IMG/VR virus record: IMGVR_UViG_3300044984_001645
Coordinates: 1-60,790 of that record
Origin: a virus
DNA length: 60,790 nucleotides
Reading direction: 5' to 3' (one strand)
Part shown: positions 8,905-18,669 of the stretch, piece by piece
Position numbering within the stretch: position 1 is the stretch's first letter
How the letters are laid out: each line of letters opens with the position of its first letter
Notes under the pieces: model-generated
What the model was told of the DNA's origin: nothing
Database searches by the model: none
The model's input: the letters and a program-made list of their open reading frames with translations, nothing else
Position numbers and translations under genes: made by a program

Positions 8905-10111
8905 AGTCAGACTTCTTAATTCCATTATTGACACAAAAGACTTTACATCCGCAGTTAATGGCGGTGTTGAGAATATGTTTATTGAGTATCGTGATATATG
9001 GAACTTTATTGTTTCACATTACGATCAGCACAAAAAAATACCATCCAAAGAAACTGTAAAGCAGCATCATCCGGAATTTGAATTCTTTGCTACTCCAGAA
9101 CCATTATCTTATTACCTTGAAGAAGCTAAGAAAGAATCACTGTCATATCAGACAAGAGTGATTGTCTCAAAAGCTAATTCAATCCTCAATGACTCTGGAC
9201 CAAAAGAATCACTTTCATATTTGATGGAAAGCACATCTAAGCTTTACAAGTACGCAAGTAACCTTAAAGACACAGACCTTGCTGGCGAGTGGCGTGACAG
9301 GTTTGAAGACCTAAAGCAACGGTCAATCAAGGGTGCTGGTGAACTACAGGGCATCCCTAGTGGTATCGGTGTAATTGACAAATCATTCGGCGGTTGGCAA
9401 CCCGGAGACTTCATTGTTCTTCTCGGCTGGACAGGTGTTGGTAAGTCATTCATTGCTAGATTGTTTGCGGTTAACGCTTGGAAAGCTGGCTATAGACCAT
9501 TGATCATCTCTCTTGAAATGAATAAACAACAAGAGGGTCAGCGTCTTGACACGCTATTGAACAATGGCGAAGGTCACTTTACCAATACAGACTTGGTTCG
9601 TGCTAACCCCAATGTTGTTGATGGTTACGAGAAGTGGGCAGAGCAAACCTTTGCGGGTAAACACGCCATCCATCTTGTCACATCAGAGGGGCTGGAGACA
9701 GCTGACCAGAACATGGTGCAAGCAAAGATTGACCAGTACCAACCGGACATCGTAATCCTTGACTATCACGGTCTATTTGATGACTCAAGCGGTGCGAAGA
9801 ATGAAACAGAGAAGGCTAAGAACCTATCTAAAGCATTTAAGCGTATGGCGGTTAAGAACGGAGTGCCAATCATTGATGTGGCAGCAGTAACTATGAATGA
9901 TGGTCACTCAGAGCGACCACCAGAATTAGAAGAAGTCGCTTGGAGTAAGCAGTTGGCATATGATGCTGACTTAGTGTTGGCAATCCATCGTGATTACAAC
10001 TCTGATTTATTCCAAGTGGTATCAAGGAAGGTAAGGCGGTCAACTCATTTTGGTTTTCTCCTTCGTTGGAATTTAGACACAGGAAAGTGGGCAGAAGAAT
10101 GGGATCTGTAA
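8894..10111 (+). CDS. DnaB-like replicative helicase
   Basis: 405 aa. The RecA-fold core begins near residue 150 (GIPSGIGVIDKSFGG). It has Walker A GWTGVGKS at residues 178-185, the LIISLEMN strand that follows it in DnaB, and Walker B IVILDYHGLF. The C-terminal part has VAWSKQLAYDADLVLAIHRD, the DnaB-type end motif. The N-terminal about 140 residues replace the usual DnaB primase-binding domain and are not recognisable. Followed directly by the primase gene, as expected for a phage replisome. Confidence 0.88.
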   Translation: MNYEVRLLNSIIDTKDFTSAVNGGVENMFIEYRDIWNFIVSHYDQHKKIPSKETVKQHHPEFEFFATPEPLSYYLEEAKKESLSYQTRVIVSKANSILNDSGPKESLSYLMESTSKLYKYASNLKDTDLAGEWRDRFEDLKQRSIKGAGELQGIPSGIGVIDKSFGGWQPGDFIVLLGWTGVGKSFIARLFAVNAWKAGYRPLIISLEMNKQQEGQRLDTLLNNGEGHFTNTDLVRANPNVVDGYEKWAEQTFAGKHAIHLVTSEGLETADQNMVQAKIDQYQPDIVILDYHGLFDDSSGAKNETEKAKNLSKAFKRMAVKNGVPIIDVAAVTMNDGHSERPPELEEVAWSKQLAYDADLVLAIHRDYNSDLFQVVSRKVRRSTHFGFLLRWNLDTGKWAEEWDL

Positions 10112-10293
10112 AGAATAAGAAAAAGAATGTTCTCTACGGGGAAGCTCAAGACATTGAGACAATAATTAGGTTAAGACCTTGGATTGAGGATGAATGTCGT
10201 AAGAAATACGGAGACTTTAGAAAGAGTGATCTTGTAACAGATTATGATGCAAAGACAAACATTTTCAAGTTCAAGCTCTTCTTTCACAAGTAA
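10099..10293 (+). CDS. Small basic hypothetical protein
   Basis: 64 aa from ATG 10099, inside the end of the helicase gene (13-base overlap) and ending just before the primase start. Basic N-terminus (KNKKKN), then a mixed alpha/beta segment ending in a hydrophobic strand IFKFKLFF. No family recognised. Its location between helicase and primase suggests a replication-linked role, as inference. Confidence 0.6.
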   Translation: MGSVKNKKKNVLYGEAQDIETIIRLRPWIEDECRKKYGDFRKSDLVTDYDAKTNIFKFKLFFHK

Positions 10294-10294
10294 G

Positions 10295-11188
10295 ATGGAA
10301 GATGAAATTCGTAAGCTATTTGATAGTTACAACATTGATGTAGCCTCAGATAGTGGTAATGAATTTAATATCTACTGTCCATTTCACAAGAACCTTCACA
10401 GTCCAGCTTTCTTTATCAACAGGAAAACTGGGCTGTGGCAGTGTTTTAATCCGTCTTGCGCTAAGCGAGGAAACTTTAGACAGCTTTATCGTCAGATAAC
10501 AGGCAAGCCATACGGCAAGAGTATAACCCTTGACTCGGCTGCTCTGACTAATGAGATTGAAAGAGGGTTCCGGGGCAAGGTTATCTCAAATGAGATTGAT
10601 ATTGATTCTGTCGCTGTTGATTATGACAACAACGATGAAACAATGTTGTTATCCAAGTTCCTTGACAGAGGTTTATCCCTTGACACAATGGATCACTTCG
10701 AGATTGGCTTCTCTAGAGTTAAGGAGAGGATTGTTATTCCAGTAAGAGACCCCAACTACAAGCTGGTTGGTTTTATTGGGAGAGCAACTACTGACGAACA
10801 AGAGCCTAGATACCTATACAATAAGGGATTCAAACGAGCTGATGTATTATTCAATATTCAGAATGCAAAGAAACACCCAAGTTGTATAATTACAGAAGGT
10901 AGTGTTGACGCAATGATGGTTCACCAAGCTGGTTATCCTAATGTTGTATCAACACTCGGTGCTCAAGTTAGCAAAAATCAAATAAAAATGCTCAAAAGGT
11001 ATTTTGACGAATTAATTATATTTTCCGACAACGATGACGCAGGAATCGCCATGAAGAATGATATAATAAACCTCTGCCGAGGCAAAGTTCTTTCCGAGGC
11101 AAAGATAGCTGATGGTTGTAAAGACCCCGGCGAAATGAAAAAAGAACAAATCACACACAGTATTGAAAACAAAATTTCAATCATATAA
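10295..11188 (+). CDS. DnaG-like primase (CHC2 zinc finger and Toprim)
   Basis: 297 aa from ATG 10295; an upstream in-frame ATG at 10244 lies inside the previous gene and would add a low-complexity Ser run. The zinc ribbon is complete: C28, H31, C50, C55 (CPFH and CFNPSC). The Toprim core has IITEGSVDAMM with the catalytic Glu and IIFSDNDDAG with the DxD metal site. The usual C-terminal helicase-interaction domain is absent. It makes RNA primers for the DnaE polymerase encoded downstream. Confidence 0.87.
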   Translation: MEDEIRKLFDSYNIDVASDSGNEFNIYCPFHKNLHSPAFFINRKTGLWQCFNPSCAKRGNFRQLYRQITGKPYGKSITLDSAALTNEIERGFRGKVISNEIDIDSVAVDYDNNDETMLLSKFLDRGLSLDTMDHFEIGFSRVKERIVIPVRDPNYKLVGFIGRATTDEQEPRYLYNKGFKRADVLFNIQNAKKHPSCIITEGSVDAMMVHQAGYPNVVSTLGAQVSKNQIKMLKRYFDELIIFSDNDDAGIAMKNDIINLCRGKVLSEAKIADGCKDPGEMKKEQITHSIENKISII

Positions 11189-11203
11189 CAAAAGGAAAAC
11201 AAC

Positions 11204-11854
11204 ATGACATTTGCAAGTATTAAATCACTTCAAGACCTCGAAAAGAGCGTCACACCTACACAAAACAAACAAGGAACTGGAATCAAGAAGTATTTCAGCC
11301 TTTCATCAGGAGATTCATTCAAGATTCGTTTCCGTCAGGAACTTACTGAAGATGCATCATTCTTTGATGAAGAGGTTGGTACAGGAATGACAGTACCTGT
11401 CGTAACATCACCCATTAACTGGAAATGGCGAGCAGCCTCTACTTCTTCACTAGAGAAGTTTAACTATCGTTGCTGGGCAACCGAACAGGCTGTCCACGAC
11501 AAGGCTTGGAAGCCAAAGCCCCATTTGCTTATCAACATTGCTGTTGAGATTGAACCCGGAGTCTGGGAGCCTCGTGTCCTAGATACGACATTCAACCAGC
11601 GCCATATCGGTATGATTCTTATTGAGTACGCAAAGGAGTTCGGAACGATTACTGACCGTTATTACAAGTATTCACGCACAGGATCATCTGCATCAGACAC
11701 AAACTACAGTTTGATTCCTCTCTCTCAAGGAGAGATGCCTGCTGAAATCACTGAATTGCCAATGCATCAGCTTGACAACATGTACCTTACTCTCTCTTAC
11801 GATAAGCAAGAGAAGTTCTTTACAACCGGAGAAATCGCCAAAGATTCTTGGTGA
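11204..11854 (+). CDS. Probable single-stranded DNA-binding protein
   Basis: 216 aa with a strong RBS (AAAGGAAAACAAC). The sequence is beta-rich with many aromatics (KYFSLSSGDSFKIRFRQEL, INWKWRAA, FNYRCWATEQAVHDKAW). These resemble the OB-like core of phage gp32-type proteins. A short acidic C-terminus of the SSB kind is not obvious. The call rests on that resemblance and on position between primase and polymerase; it ends the transcript at a terminator, consistent with a highly expressed product. Confidence 0.5.
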   Translation: MTFASIKSLQDLEKSVTPTQNKQGTGIKKYFSLSSGDSFKIRFRQELTEDASFFDEEVGTGMTVPVVTSPINWKWRAASTSSLEKFNYRCWATEQAVHDKAWKPKPHLLINIAVEIEPGVWEPRVLDTTFNQRHIGMILIEYAKEFGTITDRYYKYSRTGSSASDTNYSLIPLSQGEMPAEITELPMHQLDNMYLTLSYDKQEKFFTTGEIAKDSW

Positions 11855-11873
11855 TTAATTAACTACAACGATG

Positions 11874-11899
11874 AAGCCCTGCCTAAAAAGCAGGGCTTT
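11874..11899 (+). terminator. Rho-independent terminator
   Basis: GCCCTGC, a 7-base loop, then GCAGGGC followed by a short TTTG run. It closes the helicase-primase-SSB transcript and is followed within a few bases by a possible -10 (TATGTT at 11903) for the next gene. Confidence 0.7.
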
Positions 11900-11917
11900 G
11901 TCTATGTTAGGACACAA

Positions 11918-12448
11918 ATGAAAAACAAAAATATTGTTCTTGACCTTGATGGTGTTATTGCTGATATCGCATCTTCTATTGATGAATACATTGCCGGCAC
12001 TGGTGTAAAAGAAAATTATGATTACACACATTGGTTAACATCCGATAATGATGACAAAGAGGCAATGAAGTTATTTAATGATCCTCTTTTCTGGAAGAAC
12101 TTGAAGCCATACGAAGATGCTTGGCATCAGGTTAATAAATGGTTCAGTGATGACATTGATGTTCATATCGTTACAGCAAGAAGGTGTGAAGCTGCAATTC
12201 AGAATACAGTGTCTTGGCTTGATGAATGGAGAATTGGAACGCTCACACCTGTATTCACAGGAATACATCAAAAATACGAAGTCATTAAAGATATCAATCC
12301 ACAATTCGTTGTGGAGGATAATCCGAACGAAGTTAAAATTTTAATTGATAACGGAGTGAACGCTTTTCTCAGAAAGCAGTGGTACAATGAGCCATACTGG
12401 GAAACCTTACCGACCATAGAAACCTTATACGATATAGATTGGAACTAA
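11918..12448 (+). CDS. HAD-superfamily phosphatase (5'(3')-deoxyribonucleotidase-like)
   Basis: 176 aa. Motif I is VLDLDGVIAD with nucleophile Asp and DxD at residues 9-11. Motif II is IVTARR, and the end motif is FVVEDNPNEVKIL. The overall length and order match the NT5C-like 5'-nucleotidase group, suggesting dephosphorylation of nucleotides during infection. No Shine-Dalgarno is evident; TATGTT at 11903 sits 9 bases before the ATG, so the message may be leaderless. The stop abuts the polymerase start. Confidence 0.75.
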   Translation: MKNKNIVLDLDGVIADIASSIDEYIAGTGVKENYDYTHWLTSDNDDKEAMKLFNDPLFWKNLKPYEDAWHQVNKWFSDDIDVHIVTARRCEAAIQNTVSWLDEWRIGTLTPVFTGIHQKYEVIKDINPQFVVEDNPNEVKILIDNGVNAFLRKQWYNEPYWETLPTIETLYDIDWN

Positions 12449-15400
12449 GTGACTGATTTCGTACACTTACACTGTCATTCGGAGTATTCACTCCTTGATG
12501 GAATGTCAACCCCTACAGAGATTGCAAAAATCTCTAGCACGAATGGTCAATATGCTGCTGCAATTACTGATCATGGAACGATGGGCGGTGTCTTGAAGTT
12601 TCAAGATGCTTGCAATAAACAAAGCGTGAAGCCAATCTTCGGTGTTGAAGCTTACTTTGTCCCATCTATCACCAAGGATGCTCAGACCAAGTATGAACGC
12701 TTCCACTTGATTCTTCTTGCGAAGAACAATACCGGACTGCAGAAGCTGTTTAGGATTTCGCAAACTGGCTGGACAGATAACTTCTACTACAAGCCTCGTA
12801 TTGATTTCAGCTTGTTAGAAGATATGGTTGATGATGACATCATTGCGCTATCTGGTTGCATGGGTGGACCAATTTCAAAAGCTATTGAGGCTGGTAACTA
12901 TTCACGGGCAGAAGAGCTGTCTGAACGCTTCATCAAAATCTTTAAGGATGACTTTTATTACGAAGTGCAAGCTTGGAACCCAAAGAATCTAAACGATTCG
13001 CTTATCAATCTAGCGAGTTCTTACGGCAAGAAGGTTGTTGCGACAGCGGATTGTCATTTTCCTACACACGATGACCGTGGACCAGAAGAAGTTCTTCTGA
13101 TGGTTTCTCAATACCCAAGTTTAAATGCGGGTGATATTCGTGTTGCTCAGCAGAATCTTCATGTCATCCATGATGAGAACGCAAGTGTCATTGACAAGAT
13201 GAACGCTATGTATCCAGAACGCTTCTTGCGGTTTGACCATATCAATCCATACATCGCTAAAGCTGATGTTGTTCATTCATGGTTCAAAGATGCTGGCTAC
13301 GACAATGTTGAATACCTTGAGAACACAATGGAAGTCGCTGACAAATGCACAGCAACAATTGCTACGAAGAGAAACCTTCTTCCAAAGTATTCCAAAGTTC
13401 TTGATTCAAACTTTTATCTAAGAGAGATTGCAGAGTTTGCAATTCAGACAAACAAGCTTGGTCCTGAATACAAGGAGAGGCTTGATGAAGAACTCGGGAT
13501 TATTGAACAACTTGGTTTCTCTGATTACTTCCTGATTGTATGGGATTTGGTCAAGTGGGCTGATGAGAACGATATTGGTCGTGGCACAGGGCGAGGTTCT
13601 GTTGGCGGTTCTGTTCTTGCTTACTTGCTTGATATCTCCAAGGTTGATCCATTGAAGTATGGACTACTCTTCTCACGATTCATCAATCCAGAACGAAACG
13701 ACTATCCGGACATTGACTTGGACTTTGAGGATAAGCGCAGAGGTGAAGTACGGAACTATCTCCGTGACAGATGGGGTCATGACAATGTTGCTGCTATCTC
13801 AACATACGGTGGATTCAAACCTAAATCTGTAATTAAAGATATCTCTCGTGTCTATCAAGTTCCATTCGCTGAGATTAACAACATCACTCCATACTTTGAA
13901 ACATTGCAGGAGTTAGAGACATCCCCTAAGGGCAAGATCTTCTGCAGTAAGTACCCAGACATTATCAAGCTTGCAAAGAAACTTGAGGGTCGTGTTCGTA
14001 ACTCAGGGATTCATGCTGCCGGAATGGTTGTGTCATCAATTCCATTGAGCGATGTTTGTCCTGTTGAGACAAAGAAAGATACAAGTGGAGAAGGTCGTTC
14101 TATTGTTACTGCCTTTGACATGGAAGATGCAGAAGCAGTTGGTCTAATTAAAATCGATGTTCTCGGTCTAAAGACCGTTTCTGTTATTAAAGATTGCATC
14201 GCTAAGATTAAAGAAAATCGGGGCATTGATGTTAGTCAGCTTTCATTGGAATTAGACGACCCAGAAGTATTCAAGAACTTCAATGACGGTAACACAGTAG
14301 GTATCTTCCAAACAGATGCTGCTGCTTATCGTAACTTGATTGAAAGAATGGGTATTGATAACTTCAACGACCTTGTTGTGTCTAACGCACTTGTAAGACC
14401 CGGAGCCTTGTTGTCACAGGGTCAGGTTTATATTGACTGCAAGAAGGGGGTAAATGCTCCCAAGTATCCACACCCTATTGTTAAAGACATCCTTGAGGAA
14501 ACATACGGAACAGTTATCTTTCAGGAACAGCTAATGCAAATGGCTGTACTGCTTGCTGACTTCACATGGTCAGAGGCTGACAAGCTTCGTAAGATCATTG
14601 GTAAGAAGCGAGATGCTGCTGGATTTGATGAGTACAGAGAAAAGTTTGTTAACAATAAGTATATCAAGAAAGCAGCAGCCGAGAAAATCTGGGCGGAATT
14701 TGAACTAGCAGCCTTGTATATGTTTAACAAGTCTCACGCTGTTGCTTATTCTATGCTTTCTTATCAGACCATGTGGTTGAAGATTCATTACCCCATTGAG
14801 TTCATTTGGTCGCTTCTCTTTAATGAATCAGCAGGTGACAAGATTACGGCTTATTTGATGGAAGCACAAAGGGTGGGCGTAAAGATACTAGCACCTGATG
14901 TGAATCACTCGGATGAATACTTTTCGGTAAGCATCAAGGGTGAGGAGGAGTCAATTCAATTCGGATTGTCCAATGTTGCCGGATGTGGTAACTCAGCTAT
15001 CAAGGAGATTTTTGAGAAGAGACCATTTGAGTCGTATGAGGAGTTTACTAACAAATGCAGAAAGTCTGCGGTGAAGATAACTGTAAGAGAAAATCTGGAG
15101 AAGGTAGGGGCGTTTCAATCATTGGGTCATGTCTCGGCTTACGATCATGAGAAGTATTATCTTCCTGTATTGGGTTTCTCGCTTAACACTAATGGTGAAC
15201 AGAATGAAATGGATGAGTTTGTCGGGAAGCTTGCAGACTTCCACGAAATTACCTCACCATTGACGCTGGTGAAGGCTGTGGTGCGTTCTACAAAGAAAAC
15301 GCCTCAGTACCTCCGTATTGAGTTTGAAGACCATTCTGGCTCGTCTACGGTGTTTGCCGAGCGTAATACCGAACTTGCCACACGAGACTATATTTATGCT

Positions 15401-15850
15401 CTTATTGGGGATAGAACGATGCATGACTTCTGTGATGCGTATGAGTATTACGATTCAAGCTTGTATAACTTCATGATGCTACGGGCAAAGGGGCATGACC
15501 ACGATTACGGATGGTTGCATAAGACGGGTCTTGGAACTGCTGAGCAGGAAAAGACGCTGATGTATATCTTCCATATGCGCAAATTCATTACATCCACCGA
15601 GAAGGAAATGGCGAACCTCTACTGCTGGGATGGGGAGAAGATTTTCAAGGTCGTGGTGTTCCCGAATACGCTAAAGAAGATTAAAGGTATTCTTCAGACC
15701 AAGACATGGTTTGCAGCGAGGTTGGAAAAGATTGAAGACCAAAAGACATTAACACGATTGGACTCTTACAAAATTGAGAGTGACAGTGGTATTATCTCTA
15801 TTGAGAATTATATCGAAAGAAAAGGAATAAAGAGGGAAAGCTATGTTTGA
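12449..15850 (+). CDS. dnaE: DNA polymerase III alpha subunit (DnaE type)
   Basis: 1133 aa with a GTG start directly after the preceding TAA. The N-terminal PHP domain has FVHLHCHSEYSLLDG, ITDHGTMGG and TADCH, so its metal ligands look intact. The palm has GRGTGRGSVGGSVLAY and PDIDLDF with Asp 421, 423 and 425 as catalytic residues; the fingers show IFQEQLMQMA. The C-terminus is shorter than in bacterial DnaE and lacks a clear OB and tau-binding end. Many actinophages carry such a polymerase instead of a family A or B enzyme. Confidence 0.95.
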   Translation: MTDFVHLHCHSEYSLLDGMSTPTEIAKISSTNGQYAAAITDHGTMGGVLKFQDACNKQSVKPIFGVEAYFVPSITKDAQTKYERFHLILLAKNNTGLQKLFRISQTGWTDNFYYKPRIDFSLLEDMVDDDIIALSGCMGGPISKAIEAGNYSRAEELSERFIKIFKDDFYYEVQAWNPKNLNDSLINLASSYGKKVVATADCHFPTHDDRGPEEVLLMVSQYPSLNAGDIRVAQQNLHVIHDENASVIDKMNAMYPERFLRFDHINPYIAKADVVHSWFKDAGYDNVEYLENTMEVADKCTATIATKRNLLPKYSKVLDSNFYLREIAEFAIQTNKLGPEYKERLDEELGIIEQLGFSDYFLIVWDLVKWADENDIGRGTGRGSVGGSVLAYLLDISKVDPLKYGLLFSRFINPERNDYPDIDLDFEDKRRGEVRNYLRDRWGHDNVAAISTYGGFKPKSVIKDISRVYQVPFAEINNITPYFETLQELETSPKGKIFCSKYPDIIKLAKKLEGRVRNSGIHAAGMVVSSIPLSDVCPVETKKDTSGEGRSIVTAFDMEDAEAVGLIKIDVLGLKTVSVIKDCIAKIKENRGIDVSQLSLELDDPEVFKNFNDGNTVGIFQTDAAAYRNLIERMGIDNFNDLVVSNALVRPGALLSQGQVYIDCKKGVNAPKYPHPIVKDILEETYGTVIFQEQLMQMAVLLADFTWSEADKLRKIIGKKRDAAGFDEYREKFVNNKYIKKAAAEKIWAEFELAALYMFNKSHAVAYSMLSYQTMWLKIHYPIEFIWSLLFNESAGDKITAYLMEAQRVGVKILAPDVNHSDEYFSVSIKGEEESIQFGLSNVAGCGNSAIKEIFEKRPFESYEEFTNKCRKSAVKITVRENLEKVGAFQSLGHVSAYDHEKYYLPVLGFSLNTNGEQNEMDEFVGKLADFHEITSPLTLVKAVVRSTKKTPQYLRIEFEDHSGSSTVFAERNTELATRDYIYALIGDRTMHDFCDAYEYYDSSLYNFMMLRAKGHDHDYGWLHKTGLGTAEQEKTLMYIFHMRKFITSTEKEMANLYCWDGEKIFKVVVFPNTLKKIKGILQTKTWFAARLEKIEDQKTLTRLDSYKIESDSGIISIENYIERKGIKRESYV

Positions 15851-16442
15851 TGATATTATTAAGAATTCCAAGTGGTCTGAATCTCATGGCGCAGTGGGGA
15901 ATCATGCTGGAATGGGGGTGTTTTACTATGCACTTCCTTATTCTTTGAGGGCGAGTAGCATTGTTTGCTTGGGTTCCGGTGCTGGTTTTGTACCCAAGTT
16001 GGCTGTTGAATCACAAAAGTCTTTAATTAAAGAAGGTCTACTTGGTCAATATAATGTCAACTTGATTGATGCAAACATTGGACCTTGGGGTTTACCAATA
16101 TACACCGATGAAGGGATTATTGGTTACCCAGAAATTAATCTTATTGTTGATAAGACAGATAACTGCCATCAATTGTTTGATTCAATTGACTACCTGCATG
16201 TTGATGCAGACCACACATATGAGCAGGTTTATAAAGACCTAGAGAATTATGGTTCAAAGATGAACAAACATGAGGTATGGGCTATTACTGTTCATGACAC
16301 AAAGAATTCTTCTGATGATGATCATCCAGACATCGGATCTTATCGTGCTGCTGTGGATTGGTCAACGAAGTATGGACATGATATGCTCAACTTCCCTGTC
16401 GGTTGCGGAACTGCTGTCATTATGCCAAAGGTTGGTCACTAA
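15843..16442 (+). CDS. Class I methyltransferase-like protein (Methyltransf_24 type)
   Basis: 199 aa, overlapping the polymerase gene by 8 bases. A Rossmann start is seen at SIVCLGSGAGFVPKLA. The metal/acceptor region reads IDYLHVDADHTYEQVYKDL and later ITVHDT, the pattern of the O-methyltransferase group often placed beside sugar genes. The glycine-rich SAM loop is slightly atypical. Together with two further methyltransferase-like genes and a glycosyltransferase just downstream it suggests a modification cluster. Confidence 0.65.
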   Translation: MFDDIIKNSKWSESHGAVGNHAGMGVFYYALPYSLRASSIVCLGSGAGFVPKLAVESQKSLIKEGLLGQYNVNLIDANIGPWGLPIYTDEGIIGYPEINLIVDKTDNCHQLFDSIDYLHVDADHTYEQVYKDLENYGSKMNKHEVWAITVHDTKNSSDDDHPDIGSYRAAVDWSTKYGHDMLNFPVGCGTAVIMPKVGH

Positions 16443-16933
16443 TGGATAGATGGGAATACCTCATCTCCAAGGAGTACATGATTCGTCATCATATTTGCGA
16501 ATACTATTTTGGTGATGTTGATACTGTTATCGATGTAGGGGCGTACAAGCAAAGCTTGATTAATGTAAAAAGAGTTGTACAAATTGATCCTCTCGGTTCA
16601 ATGCCAGAATCTTTTCATGGCACAGTCAAAGAGTGGTGTAACAAGCAAGGTGAATTCTTTGATATCTCAGAGTGTGGAGTGATGGCTCTAGGTCTTGAAA
16701 TCGAAGGAGATGACGGTGAGTGGAATTGTTTCTCTTCACTTGTTGAGCAATCAAAAGTCGCAATTATTGAGCATTCAGTTACTCATGCGCCTAGCGTTTT
16801 GCAATTCAATAAAATACTGGATACCACAGAGAAGAGGGTTACAACGATGATTGATTTTGAATTTTGCGATATGCAAACAGAAGGTTTCATTCCTCATGGT
16901 AAAAGGAAACTGGCTATTCTGGAAAGGAAATAG
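16442..16933 (+). CDS. Methyltransferase-like fold protein, degenerate
   Basis: 163 aa from ATG 16442, overlapping the preceding stop by one base. TVIDVGAYKQSLI is in the place of SAM motif I but lacks the GxGxG, and VVQIDPLG could be the acidic-loop strand. It may be a catalytically altered Rossmann protein. The location between two methyltransferase genes supports common ancestry; function unknown. Confidence 0.5.
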   Translation: MDRWEYLISKEYMIRHHICEYYFGDVDTVIDVGAYKQSLINVKRVVQIDPLGSMPESFHGTVKEWCNKQGEFFDISECGVMALGLEIEGDDGEWNCFSSLVEQSKVAIIEHSVTHAPSVLQFNKILDTTEKRVTTMIDFEFCDMQTEGFIPHGKRKLAILERK

Positions 16934-16934
16934 T

Positions 16935-17588
16935 ATGTTAGAAAAAGATATAAAAAAGATGAATTCAATCAAGTGGTGGCACAAGATTGCTCTTGGTGAA
17001 ACAATTACTTCTGGGCAAAATGAAGAATCACAATCAACATTTGATGCAATAAACCTTGGAGACACCTTGAAGGGTAAAACTGTTATTGATATTGGATGTT
17101 GGGATGGCTTCTACTCTTTCGCTTGTGAGCAATTAGGGGCAGACAGCGTTGTTGCTTGTGATCGTCATGTTTGGGATGAACCAAGCATCACTGATGCTGG
17201 TTTTGATTTTGCTCATCAAATGCTTAATTCCAAAGTCAAAAAAGTCCATTCCAATGTGGAGGATCTCCCCAAAAAGAATTTGGGTAAGTTTGATGTTGTC
17301 CTGATGCTTGGTGTCTTGTATCATTCAAAGAACCCAATTCAGTATATTGAAATTGCGAGAGACTTGTCTAAGGGAATTGTTGTGTTTGAGACAGCAGTTG
17401 ATTTATTAAATGTCCCTGTACCTGCTGTGCGTTACTATGTCCATGATGAATACCACGGTGATCCAACAAATTTTTGGGGCTTTAACGAATTAGCCATGAA
17501 GGGGATGATGAAGGATGCTGGGTTTAAAAATATTCAATCAGTAAAACTTTCAAACAATACTAGAATGCTTTTTATTGGGGAAGTTTAG
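16935..17588 (+). CDS. SAM-dependent methyltransferase (CmoB/DUF1698-like)
   Basis: 217 aa from ATG 16935. SAM motif I is TVIDIGCWDGFYSF, motif II ends at VVACDRH, and the motif IV region is KFDVVLMLGVLYHSKNP. The WWHKIALGE and the LGVLYH segments resemble CmoB-like enzymes that act on tRNA wobble uridine, but those motifs also occur in sugar and small-molecule methyltransferases. With a glycosyltransferase next door, a glycan or nucleotide target is equally likely. Confidence 0.75.
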   Translation: MLEKDIKKMNSIKWWHKIALGETITSGQNEESQSTFDAINLGDTLKGKTVIDIGCWDGFYSFACEQLGADSVVACDRHVWDEPSITDAGFDFAHQMLNSKVKKVHSNVEDLPKKNLGKFDVVLMLGVLYHSKNPIQYIEIARDLSKGIVVFETAVDLLNVPVPAVRYYVHDEYHGDPTNFWGFNELAMKGMMKDAGFKNIQSVKLSNNTRMLFIGEV

Positions 17589-17590
17589 TT

Positions 17591-18643
17591 TTGAAGCTGT
17601 CATTGCACACAGACCAGTTTGTTAAGGATGCGAACGGCAAGTCCGGTTATTCGTATAGTTACTACAAAATGATTGAACATTTCTCTAAGTTTACTTATAG
17701 GAATGAAAAGATGACAATCCTTGATAATTCAAGTGAAGCAAATGCTCAGTTGTTTTATATGGAGCCTGAACGGTACAACCATCACAATATGCAGAACTTG
17801 CGTAGCCCTGATTTTATAAAATTTCATGATAATCAATACAAGATACAGGGAACGCATTTGGAGGCTACAAAGGTATGGGATCATTGGATTGATGCAATGA
17901 ATCGTGTGGATGAGATATGGGTTGGAAATTATTTTGCACAAGACGCTGTTATCAATTCCGGAATCACAACCCCAACATATGTTTTTGAAATGGGAATTGA
18001 CGATATGTGGAAGCCTTACAAAAGAGGTGAAAACAGAAAGATAAAATTCTTGCATATTGACTCAGCAAGTCCTCGTAAGAGAGCTGACATGGCACAGGCT
18101 GCTTTTTCTAAAGCATTTCAGGGCAGGCATGATGTGTCTTTAACTTTGAAATACCACGGTAATGAGAATACAGAAGGATTTGGCATATCGTCAATGCTAA
18201 TACCTCGTCATGACAATATTACTTACATTCACGAAACTCTATCCCAAGAGGATATGATTAAGCTTTACTATGATCATGATGTTTTGATCTACCCTAGCGA
18301 GGGTGAGGGCTTTGGTTTTATTCCCCTACAAGCCCTTGCTACTGGAATGCCGGTTATTTCAACAGGCTTATGGTGCTCTTATAAAGATCTCTTGGGTAGA
18401 AATATTATAGATGCTAAATTAGGCAAGACGCAGAATACTGGGTACACCTGTGGAGATGTTGTCCTTCCTGAAATTGATTCTTTAATTTATTTGATGAGAA
18501 GAGTGGTGGATAATTTTGATGATGAAGTAAATTATTATTTCAATCAAGCGCCATCTGTTTATGACAGGTATAATTGGCAAACGAGATGCGATGCATTTCT
18601 TAAGTCTGTGGTTAAAAGACTTGGCACAAAAACTTTCAACTAA
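17591..18643 (+). CDS. Glycosyltransferase (GT4-like, GT-B fold)
   Basis: 350 aa with a TTG start 2 bases after the previous stop. The C-terminal half contains KIKFLHIDSASPRKRADMAQ, the nucleotide-sugar-binding opening, and VLIYPSEGEGFGFIPLQALA with the E-x7-E type signature of GT4 enzymes, followed by GMPVIST. It is related in layout to the gene at 24005. Targets could be virion proteins, teichoic acids or modified bases; the sequence does not tell. Confidence 0.82.
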   Translation: MKLSLHTDQFVKDANGKSGYSYSYYKMIEHFSKFTYRNEKMTILDNSSEANAQLFYMEPERYNHHNMQNLRSPDFIKFHDNQYKIQGTHLEATKVWDHWIDAMNRVDEIWVGNYFAQDAVINSGITTPTYVFEMGIDDMWKPYKRGENRKIKFLHIDSASPRKRADMAQAAFSKAFQGRHDVSLTLKYHGNENTEGFGISSMLIPRHDNITYIHETLSQEDMIKLYYDHDVLIYPSEGEGFGFIPLQALATGMPVISTGLWCSYKDLLGRNIIDAKLGKTQNTGYTCGDVVLPEIDSLIYLMRRVVDNFDDEVNYYFNQAPSVYDRYNWQTRCDAFLKSVVKRLGTKTFN

Positions 18644-18669
18644 AAACTTTTAATTAAATAAGGAGAAAA